Made by a program: the position numbers and the translations under genes. Shown here piece after piece: positions 1-10,455 of a DNA stretch of 64,000 bases. Under the pieces are notes generated by a model. That model ran no database searches and was not told the DNA's origin. It was given only the letters and a program-made list of their open reading frames with translations. Location of the stretch: NCBI RefSeq assembly GCF_001294625.1, contig NZ_CP012677.1, positions 2,914,001-2,978,000 on the forward strand. The letters are read 5' to 3'. Numbering within the stretch: the stretch's first letter is position 1; every line of letters begins with the position of its first letter. Source of the stretch: Arthrobacter alpinus. GTDB lineage: Bacteria > Actinomycetota > Actinomycetes > Actinomycetales > Micrococcaceae.

Positions 1-1041
1 GGCGTCGCGCACCACCCTAGCACCGACTCCGGGACTTGCGAAGACGCCCAGGAGCGGTTTCCTGCGTGAAGAACCAATCACGATTTGGGTGGCGCCCACG
101 CTGCGGGCAAAGTCCAGCAACGCCCGGGCGGGGTCTTCCCCACCCACAGAATGATAGGTGCCGCCAAGATCTGTGACCAGCTGGCGCTGACTTTCCAACG
201 CCAGCGGCACCTCTCCTGCCACCCCGTCGGAGCGGGGAATATGGACGGCCATGAGTTCGCCGCCGCTGACCCGGCTCAGAATCCTGGCGGCCCGCCGCAG
301 CAGGACCTCGCCCTCCAGCCCTCCGGTCAGACCCACCACAATCCGCTCGCGGGTGGGCCAGCTGGCCTCGATCCCCTGGCTTTGCCGGTATGCGGCAACA
401 CCCTCTTCCACCCTGTCGGCCAGCCACAGCAGCGCCAGTTCACGCAGGGCTGTCAGGTTGCCCAGCCGGAAGTAGTTGGCTAGCGCCGCATCCACCTTGT
501 CGCGAGCGTAGACGTTGCCGGCGCTCAGGCGTTGCCGCAGCAGCTCCGGTGGGATGTCCACCAGCTCAATCTGGTCTGCCCGGCGGACCATTTCATCGGG
601 GATGGTTTCCTGCTGTCGGACGCCGGTGATGGTTTCCACCACGTCGCCCAGTGAGGCCAGGTGCTGGACGTTGACAGTGGAATACACGTCGATGCCTGCG
701 GCGAGCAATTCCTCCACATCCTGCCAGCGTTTGGCGTTGCCGGCGCCTGGAATGTTGGAGTGGGCGTACTCATCGACGAGGGCCAGGGCCGGCCTGCGGG
801 CCAGCAGTGCTGGCACGTCCAGCTCTTCAAAGTCTGCGCCGCGGTAGCTGATTTTCCTGACGGGGAGCTGTTCCAGCCCCTCCAGCTGGAGCCGGGTTTG
901 CACGCGTCCGTGGTCCAGGACAATGCCTGCCACCACGTCAACCCCGGCCACCACCTGGGCGTGAGCTTCCTCCAACATGGAGTAGGTTTTGCCCACGCCG
1001 GGGGCCGCCCCCAGAAAAACCCTCAATATGCCGCGCGTCAT
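1..1041 (-). CDS. kdpD: Sensor kinase KdpD, N-terminal part (cut by window edge)
   Basis: This is the first 347 codons of the potassium/osmotic sensor kinase that pairs with KdpE to control kdpFABC. The start is the ATG at 1041, 36 bases after the kdpC stop, and the frame stays open to base 1. A Walker A motif GAAPGVGKT lies at residues 11-19 and a DEYAHSN motif at 90-96, both hallmarks of the cytoplasmic KdpD domain. A Usp-like domain starts near residue 250. The membrane segments and histidine kinase core (full KdpD is about 850-900 residues) lie outside the window, and kdpE presumably follows. The identification is firm. Confidence 0.93.
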   Translation of the reverse strand, partial: MTRGILRVFLGAAPGVGKTYSMLEEAHAQVVAGVDVVAGIVLDHGRVQTRLQLEGLEQLPVRKISYRGADFEELDVPALLARRPALALVDEYAHSNIPGAGNAKRWQDVEELLAAGIDVYSTVNVQHLASLGDVVETITGVRQQETIPDEMVRRADQIELVDIPPELLRQRLSAGNVYARDKVDAALANYFRLGNLTALRELALLWLADRVEEGVAAYRQSQGIEASWPTRERIVVGLTGGLEGEVLLRRAARILSRVSGGELMAVHIPRSDGVAGEVPLALESQRQLVTDLGGTYHSVGGEDPARALLDFARSVGATQIVIGSSRRKPLLGVFASPGVGARVVRDA

Positions 1042-1077
1042 ACCCTTATTCTCGCAGTACTTCTGTGATTTCCACCG

Positions 1078-1659
1078 CTAGGGCGTGCCCAGGACCTGAA
1101 AAAGCGCCGCGTTCAGCGTGGTGGTGTTCACCGATGGCTGTCCCAGGAACGCGTTGATCCCTGAGCTGGTGTTCGCCGCTACCAGCTCCTTCACTTTGGC
1201 CTCACCGAGTCCGGTGGCCTCAGCGACCCGGGAGACTTGCAAGGCGGCGTAGGCCGGGGAGATGTCCGGGTCCAGGCCGGAGCCGCTGGCTGTCACGGCG
1301 TCGATGGGCACCGCGTCCGGGGACACTTTTTCGCGAGCTGCCACCTCGGCCCGGTTCGTGGCGATGGCCTCGATCAGGGCCGGCTGGTTGGGCCCCAAGT
1401 TGCTGGCCGAGGACACCGCAGCATCCCACTCCACTGCGGAGGGCCGGGGGTAAAAGAAGTTCTGGCCGGTGACGGGCTGGGCTAGCCGCGAGGAACCGGC
1501 GGCTTTCCCATCCACCGTGATGATGGAACCGTTGGCTTGGGCCGGGGCCACCACTTGGCCAATCCCAAAGATCAGCACCGGGTAGGCCAGGCCCAGCAGC
1601 AAGGTGGCACACAGCAGGAAACGAAGCGCGGTCAGGAGTTGGCGTGCGTAGGCGTTCAT
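1078..1659 (-). CDS. kdpC: Potassium-transporting ATPase KdpC subunit
   Basis: KdpC is the single-span accessory subunit of the KdpFABC potassium pump, and stabilises the KdpA-KdpB complex. The 193-residue product has one N-terminal membrane segment (about residues 8-30) followed by an extracytoplasmic domain. That domain holds family-typical stretches such as YPRPSAVEWD, SNLGPNQP and PDAVPIDAVTASGSGLDPDIS. I start it at the ATG at 1659, four bases after the kdpB stop. The upstream in-frame ATG at 1716 would overlap kdpB and adds a non-conserved leader. It is translated with kdpB in one operon. Confidence 0.95.
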   Translation of the reverse strand: MNAYARQLLTALRFLLCATLLLGLAYPVLIFGIGQVVAPAQANGSIITVDGKAAGSSRLAQPVTGQNFFYPRPSAVEWDAAVSSASNLGPNQPALIEAIATNRAEVAAREKVSPDAVPIDAVTASGSGLDPDISPAYAALQVSRVAEATGLGEAKVKELVAANTSSGINAFLGQPSVNTTTLNAALFQVLGTP

Positions 1660-1663
1660 AGTG

Positions 1664-3787
1664 CTAACCAATCGTCGGGATGAGGGAGATGAGAAGGTCG
1701 ATAAGCTTGATGCCAATGAACGGGGCGATCACGCCGCCCAACCCGTAGACCAGCAGGTTCCGGAACAGTGCCTGGGCTGCCGAAACGGCCCGGTACTTGA
1801 CCCCGCGCAGCGCCAGCGGCACCAGCAACACAATGATGAGGGCATTGAAAATCACGGCGGAGAGGATGGCGCTCTGCGGCGAGGACAGGCCCATGATGTT
1901 CAGCAGGCCTAGGCCGGGGAACGTGGCGGCAAACAATGCAGGCACAATGGCGAAGTACTTCGCAACATCGTTGGCCACCGAGAACGTTGTCAAGGAACCG
2001 CGCGTGATCAGCAACTGCTTGCCGATCCCCACAATGTCGATCAGCTTAGTGGGGTCCGAGTCCAGGTCCACCATGTTGGCCGCTTCCTTGGCCGCACTGG
2101 TGCCTGAATTCATGGCCACACCCACATCCGCGGCGGCCAGCGCCGGGGCGTCGTTGGTGCCGTCACCGGTCATGGCTACCAGTCGCCCGGAGTCCTGCTC
2201 GGCCTTGATGACGGCGAGCTTGTCCTCCGGGGTGGCCTCGGCAACGAAGTCATCCACACCGGCCTCGGCCGCAATGGCCGCGGCCGTGATCTTGTTATCA
2301 CCGGTGATCATGATGGTCTTAATGCCCATGGCGCGCAGTTCAGCGAACCGTTCCTTCATGCCAGGCTTGACCACGTCGGCCAGGTGGATGACGCCAAGAA
2401 TCTTGGCCCGCTCCCCGTCATAGGTTGCCACGAGCAACGGCGTTCCACCGGTTCCGGAGATCTTGACAACCGCCTCCTCCAATTCCAGAGGAAGGTGTCC
2501 GCCACGCTCCTTGGCATAGCTTTCGACGGCGGACGCGGCCCCCTTGCGGACCTCCAGCACCGCCGGGCCCGGGTTCGCCCGGTGCCCTACCGGAAAGTTC
2601 AGCCCGCTCATTCGTGTTGAGGCGCTGAACTCGATGACCTCCACGTCGCCGGTCAGGCTGGCTGCCGCGGCAGCGAAGGCTGCCTCCGGTGTGCCGTCCG
2701 CCCCGGTCCCGGCCAGGGCCAGTTCCACGATGGAGCGCCCCTCCGGGGTTTCATCTGCCAGGGAGGACAGACGGGCAGAATCGATGAGCACTGACTTGTC
2801 TACGCCGTCGGCCGCCACGAAGGCGACTGCACGCCGGTTGCCGTAGGTGATGGTGCCGGTCTTATCCAGCAGCAAGGTGGTGACATCCCCTGCTGTTTCC
2901 ACGGCCCGGCCGGATGTGGCCAGAACGTTGCGTTGGATGAGCCTGTCCATACCGGCGATGCCGATGGCCGGCACCAGCGCGCCGATCGTGGTGGGAATCA
3001 GGCAGACCACCAGGGCAACCAAGATCACCGGGCTGGGCAGCGCGTCGGCGAAAGCCGCCATGGGGGCCAGTGTCATGATGCACACCACAAAGACGATGGT
3101 CAGGGACGCCAACAGCACGTTCAGGGCGATCTCGTTGGGTGTTTTCTGGCGGGTGGCGCCCTCCACGAGGGCGATCATCCGGTCCAGGAAGGTCTTGCCG
3201 CTGGCCGCGGTGATACGCACCACGATCCGGTCCGAGAGCACGCGGGTGCCTCCGGTGACCGAGCTCCGGTCACCGCCAGATTCCCGGATGACCGGCGCTG
3301 ATTCGCCTGTGATGGCTGATTCGTCAACGCTGGCTAGGCCCTCAATGACGTCACCGTCGCCGGGGATCAACTCCCCTGCCGTGACAATCACAATGTCGCC
3401 CACCACCAGGTCGGTGCCCGGGACCATTTCCTCGGTGTAGCGCTCCGCTGCACCGCCCGACTGGCCGGCGGGCACCAGAGCCGCACTCCGGCGTCGTGCC
3501 ATGACCGAGGTCCGGGCCGAACGCAGGCTGTCCGCCTGCGCCTTGCCGCGGCCCTCGGCGATCGCCTCGGCCAAGTTGCCGAACAACACCGTCAGCCACA
3601 ACCACAGTGTGACGATGAGGGAAAATACGGCTGTAGAGGAGCCCATAAGGAGCTGCTGGATGCTCACCGCCGTACAGACGATTGAGCCGATCAGCACCGT
3701 GAACATGACCGGCGAGTGGATCATGAGGCGAGGGTTTAGTTTGGACACTGCCAAGGGCAGCGCCGCGCGGAGAGTGGTCAGATTCAT
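1664..3787 (-). CDS. kdpB: Potassium-transporting P-type ATPase KdpB
   Basis: KdpB is the ATP-hydrolysing subunit of the high-affinity potassium pump in the cytoplasmic membrane. At 707 residues it is close to family length (about 680-700). The phosphorylation motif DKTGTIT is present, as are the actuator sequence TGESAPV and the hinge [11 protein letters not shown]. Several membrane segments lie at the N-terminus, mid-protein and C-terminus. The start codon overlaps the end of kdpA by four bases (ATGA), so the two are translationally coupled. Nothing is missing or unusual. Confidence 0.97.
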   Translation of the reverse strand: MNLTTLRAALPLAVSKLNPRLMIHSPVMFTVLIGSIVCTAVSIQQLLMGSSTAVFSLIVTLWLWLTVLFGNLAEAIAEGRGKAQADSLRSARTSVMARRRSAALVPAGQSGGAAERYTEEMVPGTDLVVGDIVIVTAGELIPGDGDVIEGLASVDESAITGESAPVIRESGGDRSSVTGGTRVLSDRIVVRITAASGKTFLDRMIALVEGATRQKTPNEIALNVLLASLTIVFVVCIMTLAPMAAFADALPSPVILVALVVCLIPTTIGALVPAIGIAGMDRLIQRNVLATSGRAVETAGDVTTLLLDKTGTITYGNRRAVAFVAADGVDKSVLIDSARLSSLADETPEGRSIVELALAGTGADGTPEAAFAAAAASLTGDVEVIEFSASTRMSGLNFPVGHRANPGPAVLEVRKGAASAVESYAKERGGHLPLELEEAVVKISGTGGTPLLVATYDGERAKILGVIHLADVVKPGMKERFAELRAMGIKTIMITGDNKITAAAIAAEAGVDDFVAEATPEDKLAVIKAEQDSGRLVAMTGDGTNDAPALAAADVGVAMNSGTSAAKEAANMVDLDSDPTKLIDIVGIGKQLLITRGSLTTFSVANDVAKYFAIVPALFAATFPGLGLLNIMGLSSPQSAILSAVIFNALIIVLLVPLALRGVKYRAVSAAQALFRNLLVYGLGGVIAPFIGIKLIDLLISLIPTIG

Positions 3788-5454
3788 TTCAGCAGTCCTT
3801 CAGCGGCCGGGCCCAAGGCGAGCGCGGGGAAGTAGGTAAGTGCGGTCAGGACCAAGCACACGCCGCCCAGTAGCACGGCGAACAGCGGCCCGTGGGTGGC
3901 GAGGGTGCCGGCGGTGTTTGGGATCTTGCGTTGTTTCGCGAAGGAACCGGCGAGCGCCAGCACCAGGGCGATGGGCAGGAACCGGCCAAAGAACATGGCC
4001 AGTGCCAGCATGGTGGCCAGACCAGGTCCGGAGCTGGTAATGCCACCAAACGCGGAGCCATTGTTGTTGGCGGCGGAGGTGAAGGCGTATAGCACTTCAC
4101 TGAACCCGTGCGGACCTTCGGCCGGAGCTGCCGCGGATAGTGCCGGGATCGAGACCGTGATGGCCGTGCCGAGCAGCACCAGTGTCGGGGTGACGAGGAT
4201 GTACACGGCCACCAGCTTCATTTGTGCCGCACCCACCTTCTTCCCCAGCATTTCCGGGGTGCGCCCCACCATGAGTCCGCCGATGAAGACGGCCACCACG
4301 GAGAGGACCATAAGCCCGTAGAGCCCTGAGCCCACACCGCCGGGAGCGATTTCGCCCAGCATCATGTTCACCATGCCCAAGCCTCCCGCCAGGGGTGGCA
4401 GGGAGTCGTGGGCGGCGTTGACGGCGCCGGTGGAGGTCAGGGTGGTGGCGGTGGCGAACAGTGCCGTGCCGTTGGCGCCGAGGCGCTGTTCGATCCCTTC
4501 GCCCAGGCTGGTCCCCGTCCCGCTGAAAGCGGCCAGTGCCCAACCCATCAGGGCGGTGGAGATGAGCCAGAACGCTGCCATGACGGTGAGCAGCGTGTAC
4601 CCCTGACGCTTGTCACCCACCAGGCGCCCGTACATGGCGGGCAGGGAGAACGGGATGAGCAGGATCAAGAAGACTTCGAAGAGGTTGCTCAGGGCGTTGG
4701 GGTTTTCAAAGGGGTGTGCGGAGTTGGCGTTGAAGTAGCCGCCGCCGTTGGTGCCGAGCAACTTAATGACTTCCTGAGAGGCCACAGGACCGCCGGGAAC
4801 CGTTTGCTGTGCGCCGGTCACCAGAGTGTGGATGTCCGTGCCGCCCCAGTTCTGCACGACCCCGGTGATCATCAAGACCACGGCCCCCACCACGCTGATC
4901 GGCAACAGGACACGGATGGCGCCGCGGCTCAGGTCCACCCAAAAGTTGCCCAAGGTGGCCGTTTCGGCGCGCACCAGGCCTCTGATCAGGGCTACGACCA
5001 CTGCCAGGCCGACGGCGGCACTGAGGAAGTTCTGCACGGCCAAGCCCAGCATCTGCACGCCGAAGCCCAGTGTGGATTCAGGGGCGTACGTCTGCCAGTT
5101 GGTGTTGGTCACAAAGGACACCGCCGTGTTCATGGCGACCCACGGGTCCACAGCGCCCAGGCCCTGGTTGAACGGGAGCAGCCCTTGCAGCAGTTGGAAG
5201 ATGAACAGCACCACGATCGAGACGATGCTGAAGGCCAACAATGAGCGCAGATACACCTTCCAGTGCTGGTCTGCGGCGGGGTCCACGCCGGAGAGTTTAT
5301 ACAGGCCTCGCTCTACCGCCAGATGTTTATGGCTGGTGAAGGTTTTGGCAAGATAGGCGCCTAAGGGTTGGTGCAGCGCTCCGAGGGCAACGATCAGAAC
5401 GGCCACCTGGGTGGCCAGCGCGAAGGCATTGAGCTCCATGGCCGCGTTCACCAT
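3784..5454 (-). CDS. kdpA: Potassium-transporting ATPase KdpA, potassium-binding subunit
   Basis: KdpA forms the selective potassium pore of the Kdp pump. The 556-residue product is hydrophobic throughout, with about ten membrane segments. It contains filter-loop glycine motifs typical of the family, for example [15 protein letters not shown] and NNNGSAFGG. Two starts are possible: ATG at 5454, overlapping kdpF by seven bases, or ATG at 5439 (beginning MELNAFALA), eight bases beyond the kdpF stop. I keep the longer one, but the shorter fits the membrane topology equally well. Confidence 0.95.
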   Translation of the reverse strand: MVNAAMELNAFALATQVAVLIVALGALHQPLGAYLAKTFTSHKHLAVERGLYKLSGVDPAADQHWKVYLRSLLAFSIVSIVVLFIFQLLQGLLPFNQGLGAVDPWVAMNTAVSFVTNTNWQTYAPESTLGFGVQMLGLAVQNFLSAAVGLAVVVALIRGLVRAETATLGNFWVDLSRGAIRVLLPISVVGAVVLMITGVVQNWGGTDIHTLVTGAQQTVPGGPVASQEVIKLLGTNGGGYFNANSAHPFENPNALSNLFEVFLILLIPFSLPAMYGRLVGDKRQGYTLLTVMAAFWLISTALMGWALAAFSGTGTSLGEGIEQRLGANGTALFATATTLTSTGAVNAAHDSLPPLAGGLGMVNMMLGEIAPGGVGSGLYGLMVLSVVAVFIGGLMVGRTPEMLGKKVGAAQMKLVAVYILVTPTLVLLGTAITVSIPALSAAAPAEGPHGFSEVLYAFTSAANNNGSAFGGITSSGPGLATMLALAMFFGRFLPIALVLALAGSFAKQRKIPNTAGTLATHGPLFAVLLGGVCLVLTALTYFPALALGPAAEGLLK

Positions 5455-5540
5455 TTCTCAGGACGAATAAGAGCAGCGAGCAAATACACCAAAAGTGCCA
5501 GCCCCACCAACCCCAAAATTAACCATGTAACCAATTCCAC
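5448..5540 (-). CDS. kdpF: KdpF, small membrane subunit of Kdp ATPase
   Basis: A 30-residue single-span peptide beginning at the GTG at 5540 and ending PEKW just before kdpA. Position, length and the pattern of one hydrophobic helix followed by a short charged tail match KdpF, which stabilises the KdpABC complex in the membrane. A purine-rich stretch (AGGAAAG, then GCAGG) precedes the GTG. The frame stays open further upstream, but that extension crosses the promoter region and has no protein character. Confidence 0.88.
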   Translation of the reverse strand: MELVTWLILGLVGLALLVYLLAALIRPEKW

Positions 5541-5618
5541 GACTGCCTGCTTTCCTGTGCGAGTAGATCTCTGGATCAATCGCACACCCGGGTTGCCGCC
5601 GTGGAGGGCACTTTTACG

Positions 5619-5651
5619 GGTTCTTAACGCCTCGTCATAGGTTCTTGACGC
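5619..5651 (-). promoter_or_regulatory. Direct repeat upstream of kdpF, candidate KdpE operator
   Basis: On the minus strand the 12-mers GCGTCAAGAACC (5640-5651) and GCGTTAAGAACC (5619-5630) differ at one base and lie 21 bases apart, two helical turns. They end about 80 bases before the kdpF start. OmpR-family regulators such as KdpE usually bind tandem direct repeats just upstream of the -35 region, so a KdpE site is a reasonable inference. The rest of 5541-5758 contains no gene that I can support. Confidence 0.5.
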
Positions 5652-5758
5652 CTTCCTGACCTGCGCAGCTTTGTATCCACGCACCGTTCGACATGAATGG
5701 CGCGCAGCTTTGAAAGTGGCGCACCATTGCGGCCAAACCATGCGCACCAATGAGGGGT

Positions 5759-6508
5759 CTACGCCGAGAAGCCGCCGTCGGCCTTGATCAGCTGCCCGCT
5801 CACCCAACGTCCGCCCGGTGAGAGCAGGAACGCCACTGTTGGCGCCACATCCTCGGAGGTGCCTAGACGACCCCCGGGTTGCAGGGCTGTGAGCTCGGTG
5901 CCGGTGACCTCATCCATCCATCCTGTGTCAACGGGGCCGGGGTTTAGGACATTGGCGCTGATGCCCTGACCGCCCAGCTCGCGTGCCGCGGCAATCACAA
6001 TCCGGTCCAGAGCCCCCTTCGACGCGCCGTACGGCAGGTTGAACGCTGTGTGGTCACTGGTCAGCGCAACGATCGCGCCGCCGTCGTCCGGGGCCTGGCG
6101 GGCAAACGCGGCAACCAGCTGCCAGCTGGCCCTGGTGTTGACCGCAAAGTGCCGATCGAAGCTCTCCAGGGACGTGTCTAGGATGCCGGAGTCCACCGAC
6201 TCGCTGTGCGAGAGCACCACCCCGGTCAGCGGCCCCGCCTCCTCGGCGATCCTCGCCATCAAACGCTCGACGGCGGAAGGGTCGGCCAGGTCCGCCGGGA
6301 ACGCCCACACCCGGGCACCGGCGGCTTCAAGTTCCGTGGTGAGCTCACCGACGCCGTCGGGCTGGAGGCCCCAGGGCATGCGGGCGTCGTAGGCCTGCCA
6401 GTAGTTCAGGACTAGGTCCCAACCGTCGGCGGCGAGCGCACGGGCAATGCCTGCGCCGATGCCCACGGTGCGGCTTACACCGGTAATCAAGGCTGTTTTG
6501 CGTTGCAT
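5759..6508 (-). CDS. Short-chain dehydrogenase/reductase (SDR)
   Basis: A 249-residue Rossmann-fold oxidoreductase of the classical SDR family, using NAD(P)H on an unknown alcohol or ketone. The nucleotide-binding motif is present in the form TGVSRTVGIG near the N-terminus. The catalytic Tyr-Lys pair is in YGASKG, and a downstream NPGPVDTGWMDE stretch matches the family's substrate loop region. Length is typical. It stands alone, divergent from the amidohydrolase gene, so context gives no clue to substrate. Confidence 0.85.
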   Translation of the reverse strand: MQRKTALITGVSRTVGIGAGIARALAADGWDLVLNYWQAYDARMPWGLQPDGVGELTTELEAAGARVWAFPADLADPSAVERLMARIAEEAGPLTGVVLSHSESVDSGILDTSLESFDRHFAVNTRASWQLVAAFARQAPDDGGAIVALTSDHTAFNLPYGASKGALDRIVIAAARELGGQGISANVLNPGPVDTGWMDEVTGTELTALQPGGRLGTSEDVAPTVAFLLSPGGRWVSGQLIKADGGFSA

Positions 6509-6624
6509 CCGGCCAGCCTATGCTCACAACGACGCTAGTGGGGCAGGTCTGCGCGGTAAGTTGGGACTGGGCCCACCGGGCCGCCAATTTTTCCGCACAG
6601 CAGTGCACGCATCGAAAGGCCGTC

Positions 6625-8010
6625 ATGACTCCCACTCTGCCCACCCCCAAGCCAGCATTTGTTCCGGGCCGCGTGAGCAAGGCCGCCAACACGGCGGCAT
6701 CCGGGGGCCCGGTCAAGCCCTCAGGGAAACCTTCGGGGAAACCTTCGGCGAAGGGCAAAAGTGCCGTGGCCAAGCCGGTGGCCAATACGGCGTCGATCAG
6801 CGCCGCCATCCGTGAGGCTGCCGACGCCGCCAGGAAGCGGGTGCTGGCCATCACCAACGCCCACGTGGTGCCGATCGACGGCGAACCGTTTGACGGCACC
6901 GTACTGGTGGAGGGCGGAATGATCCTGGCACTGGGCACCTCCGTCCAGGTGCCCGCCGGCGCCGACGTGATCGACGCAAAGGGCCAGTGGCTGCTGCCCG
7001 GTTTCATCGATGCGCACGTACATCTGGGCATGCACCCCGAAGGTGAGGTGGGCTCCACCAGCGACGTCAACGAGATGACCGACCCCGTCATGGCCGCGGT
7101 GCGTGCCATCGACGCCGTGGACCCCTTTGACCCCGGCTTTGACGACGCCCTGGCCGGCGGCATCACCGCGGTAAACGTCAACCCCGGCTCGGGAAACCCG
7201 ATTGGCGGGCTGGCGGTGGCGCTGCACACGCATGGGCGCTACATCGAGGAAATGGTGCTACGCTCCCCCAGCGGCCTAAAATCAGCTCTGGGCGAGAATC
7301 CGAAGAATATTTACGGCGAAAAGAAGCAGACCCCCTCCACCCGGCTGGGCACGGCGCTGGTGATTCGCAAGGCATTCATGGCGGCCCAGAATTGGATGGC
7401 GCTGCCCGAGCCGCGGCCGCGCGACCCCCACCTGGAGGCGCTGGCCATGGTGTTGCGCAGGGAAATCCCGTGGCGCCAGCACTGCCACCGCGCAGACGAC
7501 ATTGCCACGGCCATCCGCCTGGCCGACGAGTTTGGCTATCAGCTGGTCATCGACCACGGCACCGAGGCGCATGTCCTGGGCGATGTCCTGGCCAAGCGCG
7601 GCACCCCGGTGTTGATCGGCCCGCTGTTCACCACTAAGTCCAAGCCGGAGCTGCGTGCCCGCTCCATCGCCAATCCGGGCAAACTGGCGGCGGCCGGTGT
7701 GGAGATTTCGATCATCACCGACCACCCGGTGGTGCCCATCAACTTCCTGGTCCACCAGGCCACCTTCGCCGTCAAAGAGGGCCTGGACCCGAAGGTGGCG
7801 TTGCGCGCCATCACGATCAACCCGGCCAAGGTGCTGGGACTTGCTGACCGCATCGGTTCACTTGCGGTGGGCAAGGACGCGGATCTGGTGCTGTGGAGCG
7901 GGGATCCTCTTGATGTCATGCAGCGGGCCCTGCAGGTGTTCATCGGCGGCAAGGCTGTTTACACCTACGACGTCGATTCCCGGGTGGGTGCCGCAGCCTC
8001 CCGGGTGTAG
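6625..8010 (+). CDS. Amidohydrolase, imidazolonepropionase-like
   Basis: A 461-residue metal-dependent hydrolase of the amidohydrolase superfamily. Metal-binding motifs are visible: GFIDAHVHLG (HxH of strand 1), HCHRADD and DHGTEAHVLG with later histidines, and TDHPVVP for the catalytic aspartate. The last part returns to the small beta-sandwich (ADLVLWSGDPLDV). The first 60 residues are a Pro/Lys/Gly-rich linker with repeated PSGK, outside the enzyme fold. I use the ATG at 6625, preceded by GAAAGG; an earlier in-frame ATG at 6520 lacks a good ribosome site. The substrate is unknown. Confidence 0.82.
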   Translation: MTPTLPTPKPAFVPGRVSKAANTAASGGPVKPSGKPSGKPSAKGKSAVAKPVANTASISAAIREAADAARKRVLAITNAHVVPIDGEPFDGTVLVEGGMILALGTSVQVPAGADVIDAKGQWLLPGFIDAHVHLGMHPEGEVGSTSDVNEMTDPVMAAVRAIDAVDPFDPGFDDALAGGITAVNVNPGSGNPIGGLAVALHTHGRYIEEMVLRSPSGLKSALGENPKNIYGEKKQTPSTRLGTALVIRKAFMAAQNWMALPEPRPRDPHLEALAMVLRREIPWRQHCHRADDIATAIRLADEFGYQLVIDHGTEAHVLGDVLAKRGTPVLIGPLFTTKSKPELRARSIANPGKLAAAGVEISIITDHPVVPINFLVHQATFAVKEGLDPKVALRAITINPAKVLGLADRIGSLAVGKDADLVLWSGDPLDVMQRALQVFIGGKAVYTYDVDSRVGAAASRV

Positions 8011-8020
8011 TCCCTTCATG

Positions 8021-8070
8021 CAAACGCTATCGCAGCAATGACAGGTTTTGCGGGAACGCTCTCGCACCTG
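8021..8070 (+). repeat. Left arm of a long imperfect palindrome interrupted by the IS element
   Basis: Two related motifs, AAACGCTATCGCA (8022-8034) and GAACGCTCTCGCA (8054-8066), lie 32 bases apart in the same orientation. The same pair with the same 32-base spacing occurs inverted on the other side of the insertion sequence (9524-9570). Before insertion the two arms would have formed a structure of about 50 bases per arm with a short loop. It sits 11 bases after the amidohydrolase stop, where a terminator or REP-like element would be expected. Confidence 0.65.
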
Positions 8071-8112
8071 GTGTGAACTGGGCCCCGAAAGTTGGACTCG
8101 GTAAATAAAAGT

Positions 8113-8952
8113 CTACGCGGCCAGTGCCTGAGCCCGATATTCCATCGGACTCAGGCACTGCAGCGTTAACGAGATGCGGTCATTGTTGTACCAGTGGATA
8201 TAGTCGTCCAGCTCCGTGCGGAACCCGTCGATGCCGGTGAATTTTTGGCGATGGAACATCTCTTCCTTCAGGTGTCCGAAGAAGTTTTCCATCACCGAGT
8301 TATCTAAACAGTTGCCCTTGCGCGACATGGATTGGGCCATCTTGGCGTCGCTGAGGAGCTTCTGCCAGCTGGAGTGTTGATACTGAAATCCTTGGTCTGA
8401 ATGCACCATCGGGGCCTCGCCCGGCGCCAGGGTGCCGATCGCTTCGATGAGTGATTCGGTGGTGAAGGCAACGGTCGGCGACTCGGAAACCGAGTAGGAA
8501 ACGATCGAGCGGTCGAACAGATCTAGCACCGGTGAGAGGTAGACCTTGCGCTCGGCGATCTTGAACTCGGTCACGTCGGTCACCCATGTGGTGTTTGGCG
8601 CATCGGTATCGAATTCTCGTTTCAAAAGGTTGTCGGCGATCTTGCCGACCTTGCCCTTGTAAGAGGAATATTTGCTTCGGGTACGGACCTTACAGACCAG
8701 GTTCTCCTCACGCATCAGCTTCAGCACGGTCTTGCGTGCGACCTGCCAGCCTTGGCGCTTCAGGACCGCGTGGATGCGCCGGTGGCCGTAGCGGCCCTTA
8801 GCTTGGATGAAAGCCTCGTGGATCTGGGCTCGAAGCTCAGCGTGCCGGTCAGGGGTCTGCAGGGCCACTTGGCGGTGGAAGAACGTGGAACGAGGCAACC
8901 CCGCTGCTTGGAGCAAAAGGGGCAGGGAATGGGATGCCTTGAGGGCAATCAC
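8113..8952 (-). CDS. IS3-family transposase OrfB (DDE integrase domain)
   Basis: The catalytic half of the transposase. The DDE triad is visible in WVTDVTEF, in VHSDQGFQYQH and in DNSVMENFFGHLKEE, the last with the conserved K/R seven residues after Glu. A HTH_21-type segment (KGRYGHRRIHAVLKRQGW) precedes it. The GTG at 8952 could start free OrfB, but the functional product is probably an OrfAB fusion made by -1 slippage at the A7 run. No internal stops or deletions are seen, so the element may still be active. Confidence 0.93.
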   Translation of the reverse strand: MIALKASHSLPLLLQAAGLPRSTFFHRQVALQTPDRHAELRAQIHEAFIQAKGRYGHRRIHAVLKRQGWQVARKTVLKLMREENLVCKVRTRSKYSSYKGKVGKIADNLLKREFDTDAPNTTWVTDVTEFKIAERKVYLSPVLDLFDRSIVSYSVSESPTVAFTTESLIEAIGTLAPGEAPMVHSDQGFQYQHSSWQKLLSDAKMAQSMSRKGNCLDNSVMENFFGHLKEEMFHRQKFTGIDGFRTELDDYIHWYNNDRISLTLQCLSPMEYRAQALAA

Positions 8953-8963
8953 GGCGCTGACTT

Positions 8964-9455
8964 TCAGCGCCGTGGTTGGTTCCTCAAGGCCCGTACTTTT
9001 TTTAGGTAGGCGTTCTCAGCCGCCAGACGCTCGTTCTCGCGGCGTAGCTTCTCCAACTCACTGACTTCGACCGAGGGGGTCCTAGTCACAGACTTGGGCC
9101 GGCCCTTGGCCTTGGAGCGCAGGCCCTCCTCACCAAAGTCCCGATAGGCGCGGATCCATGCTCGCAAGAGGTCTAGAGAACTGAGTTGATGCATCCGGGC
9201 GAGGTCCTGCCGCGTCCCCTCACCGTCAAGATATTGGCGAACAATCGCCAGCTTGAACTCAAAGGAATACACCTGCCTAGTTGGTTTGATTTCCAATGCT
9301 GCTCTACCCCAGATCTTGAACCGACTCTCCAACTTGCAAATAGCCGACGCGCTGACTCCCAGCTTTGAGGATACCGCGCGATACCCAAACCCTTCCTCAA
9401 ACAGATCGACGGCAGCTAGCCGCTGCTCGGCTGTCAATGAACTATGTGGACGCAT
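8964..9455 (-). CDS. IS3-family transposase OrfA (DNA-binding, IS150 type)
   Basis: A 163-residue helix-turn-helix protein that recognises the IS ends. It has two HTH units, around LTAEQRLAAVDLFEEG and FKLAIVRQYLDGEG, and a C-terminal leucine-rich coiled region (VSELEKLRRENERLAAEN) for multimerisation. The long OrfA with duplicated HTH is characteristic of the IS150 subgroup. The stop lies 11 bases upstream of the OrfB start, and the AAAAAAA run near its end is the predicted frameshift site. Confidence 0.92.
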   Translation of the reverse strand: MRPHSSLTAEQRLAAVDLFEEGFGYRAVSSKLGVSASAICKLESRFKIWGRAALEIKPTRQVYSFEFKLAIVRQYLDGEGTRQDLARMHQLSSLDLLRAWIRAYRDFGEEGLRSKAKGRPKSVTRTPSVEVSELEKLRRENERLAAENAYLKKVRALRNQPRR

Positions 9456-9518
9456 GAAAAACTCCCCGAAAGTAAGGTACTGAATTATTCAGTCCAACTT
9501 TCAGGGAGCAGTTCACAC

Positions 9519-9570
9519 TCGAGTGCGATAGCGTTCCGGCAATTGTGGCCACAGCTGCGTGAGCGTTTTT
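9519..9570 (-). repeat. Right arm of the palindrome interrupted by the IS element
   Basis: Inverted copies of the left-arm motifs: TGCGATAGCGTTCC (9524-9537) and TGCGTGAGCGTTTTT (9556-9570), again 32 bases apart. Read on the minus strand, roughly two thirds of the 50 bases match the left arm, with the motif cores almost identical. It lies just beyond the right IS end and about 35 bases from the 3' end of the Rpf-like gene. Confidence 0.65.
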
Positions 9571-9604
9571 CCGTGAAGTCAGATCTACTTGATGCCCGGG
9601 ACTA

Positions 9605-10455
<851 letters not shown>

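Larger units (their letters stand above)
8071..9518 (-). mobile_element. IS3-family insertion sequence, IS150-like, apparently complete
   Basis: The element of about 1448 bases is bounded by imperfect inverted repeats. Both ends read GTGTGAACTG and then continue with a shared GAAAGTTGGACT block. It carries orfA and orfB with a slippery run of seven A's on the coding strand (8997-9003), the usual -1 frameshift site of this family. The fused transposase would have about 447 residues. I see no clear 3-4 base target duplication at the ends, which may reflect old age or insertion within a palindrome. Confidence 0.92.

Noticed and set aside
5448..5807. 119-codon open frame including kdpF
   Set aside because: Only the last 30 codons have protein character; the rest crosses the kdp promoter and the SDR gene end.
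8067..9522. Target-site duplication of the IS element
   Set aside because: The 3-5 bases outside both ends do not match; a duplication cannot be claimed.
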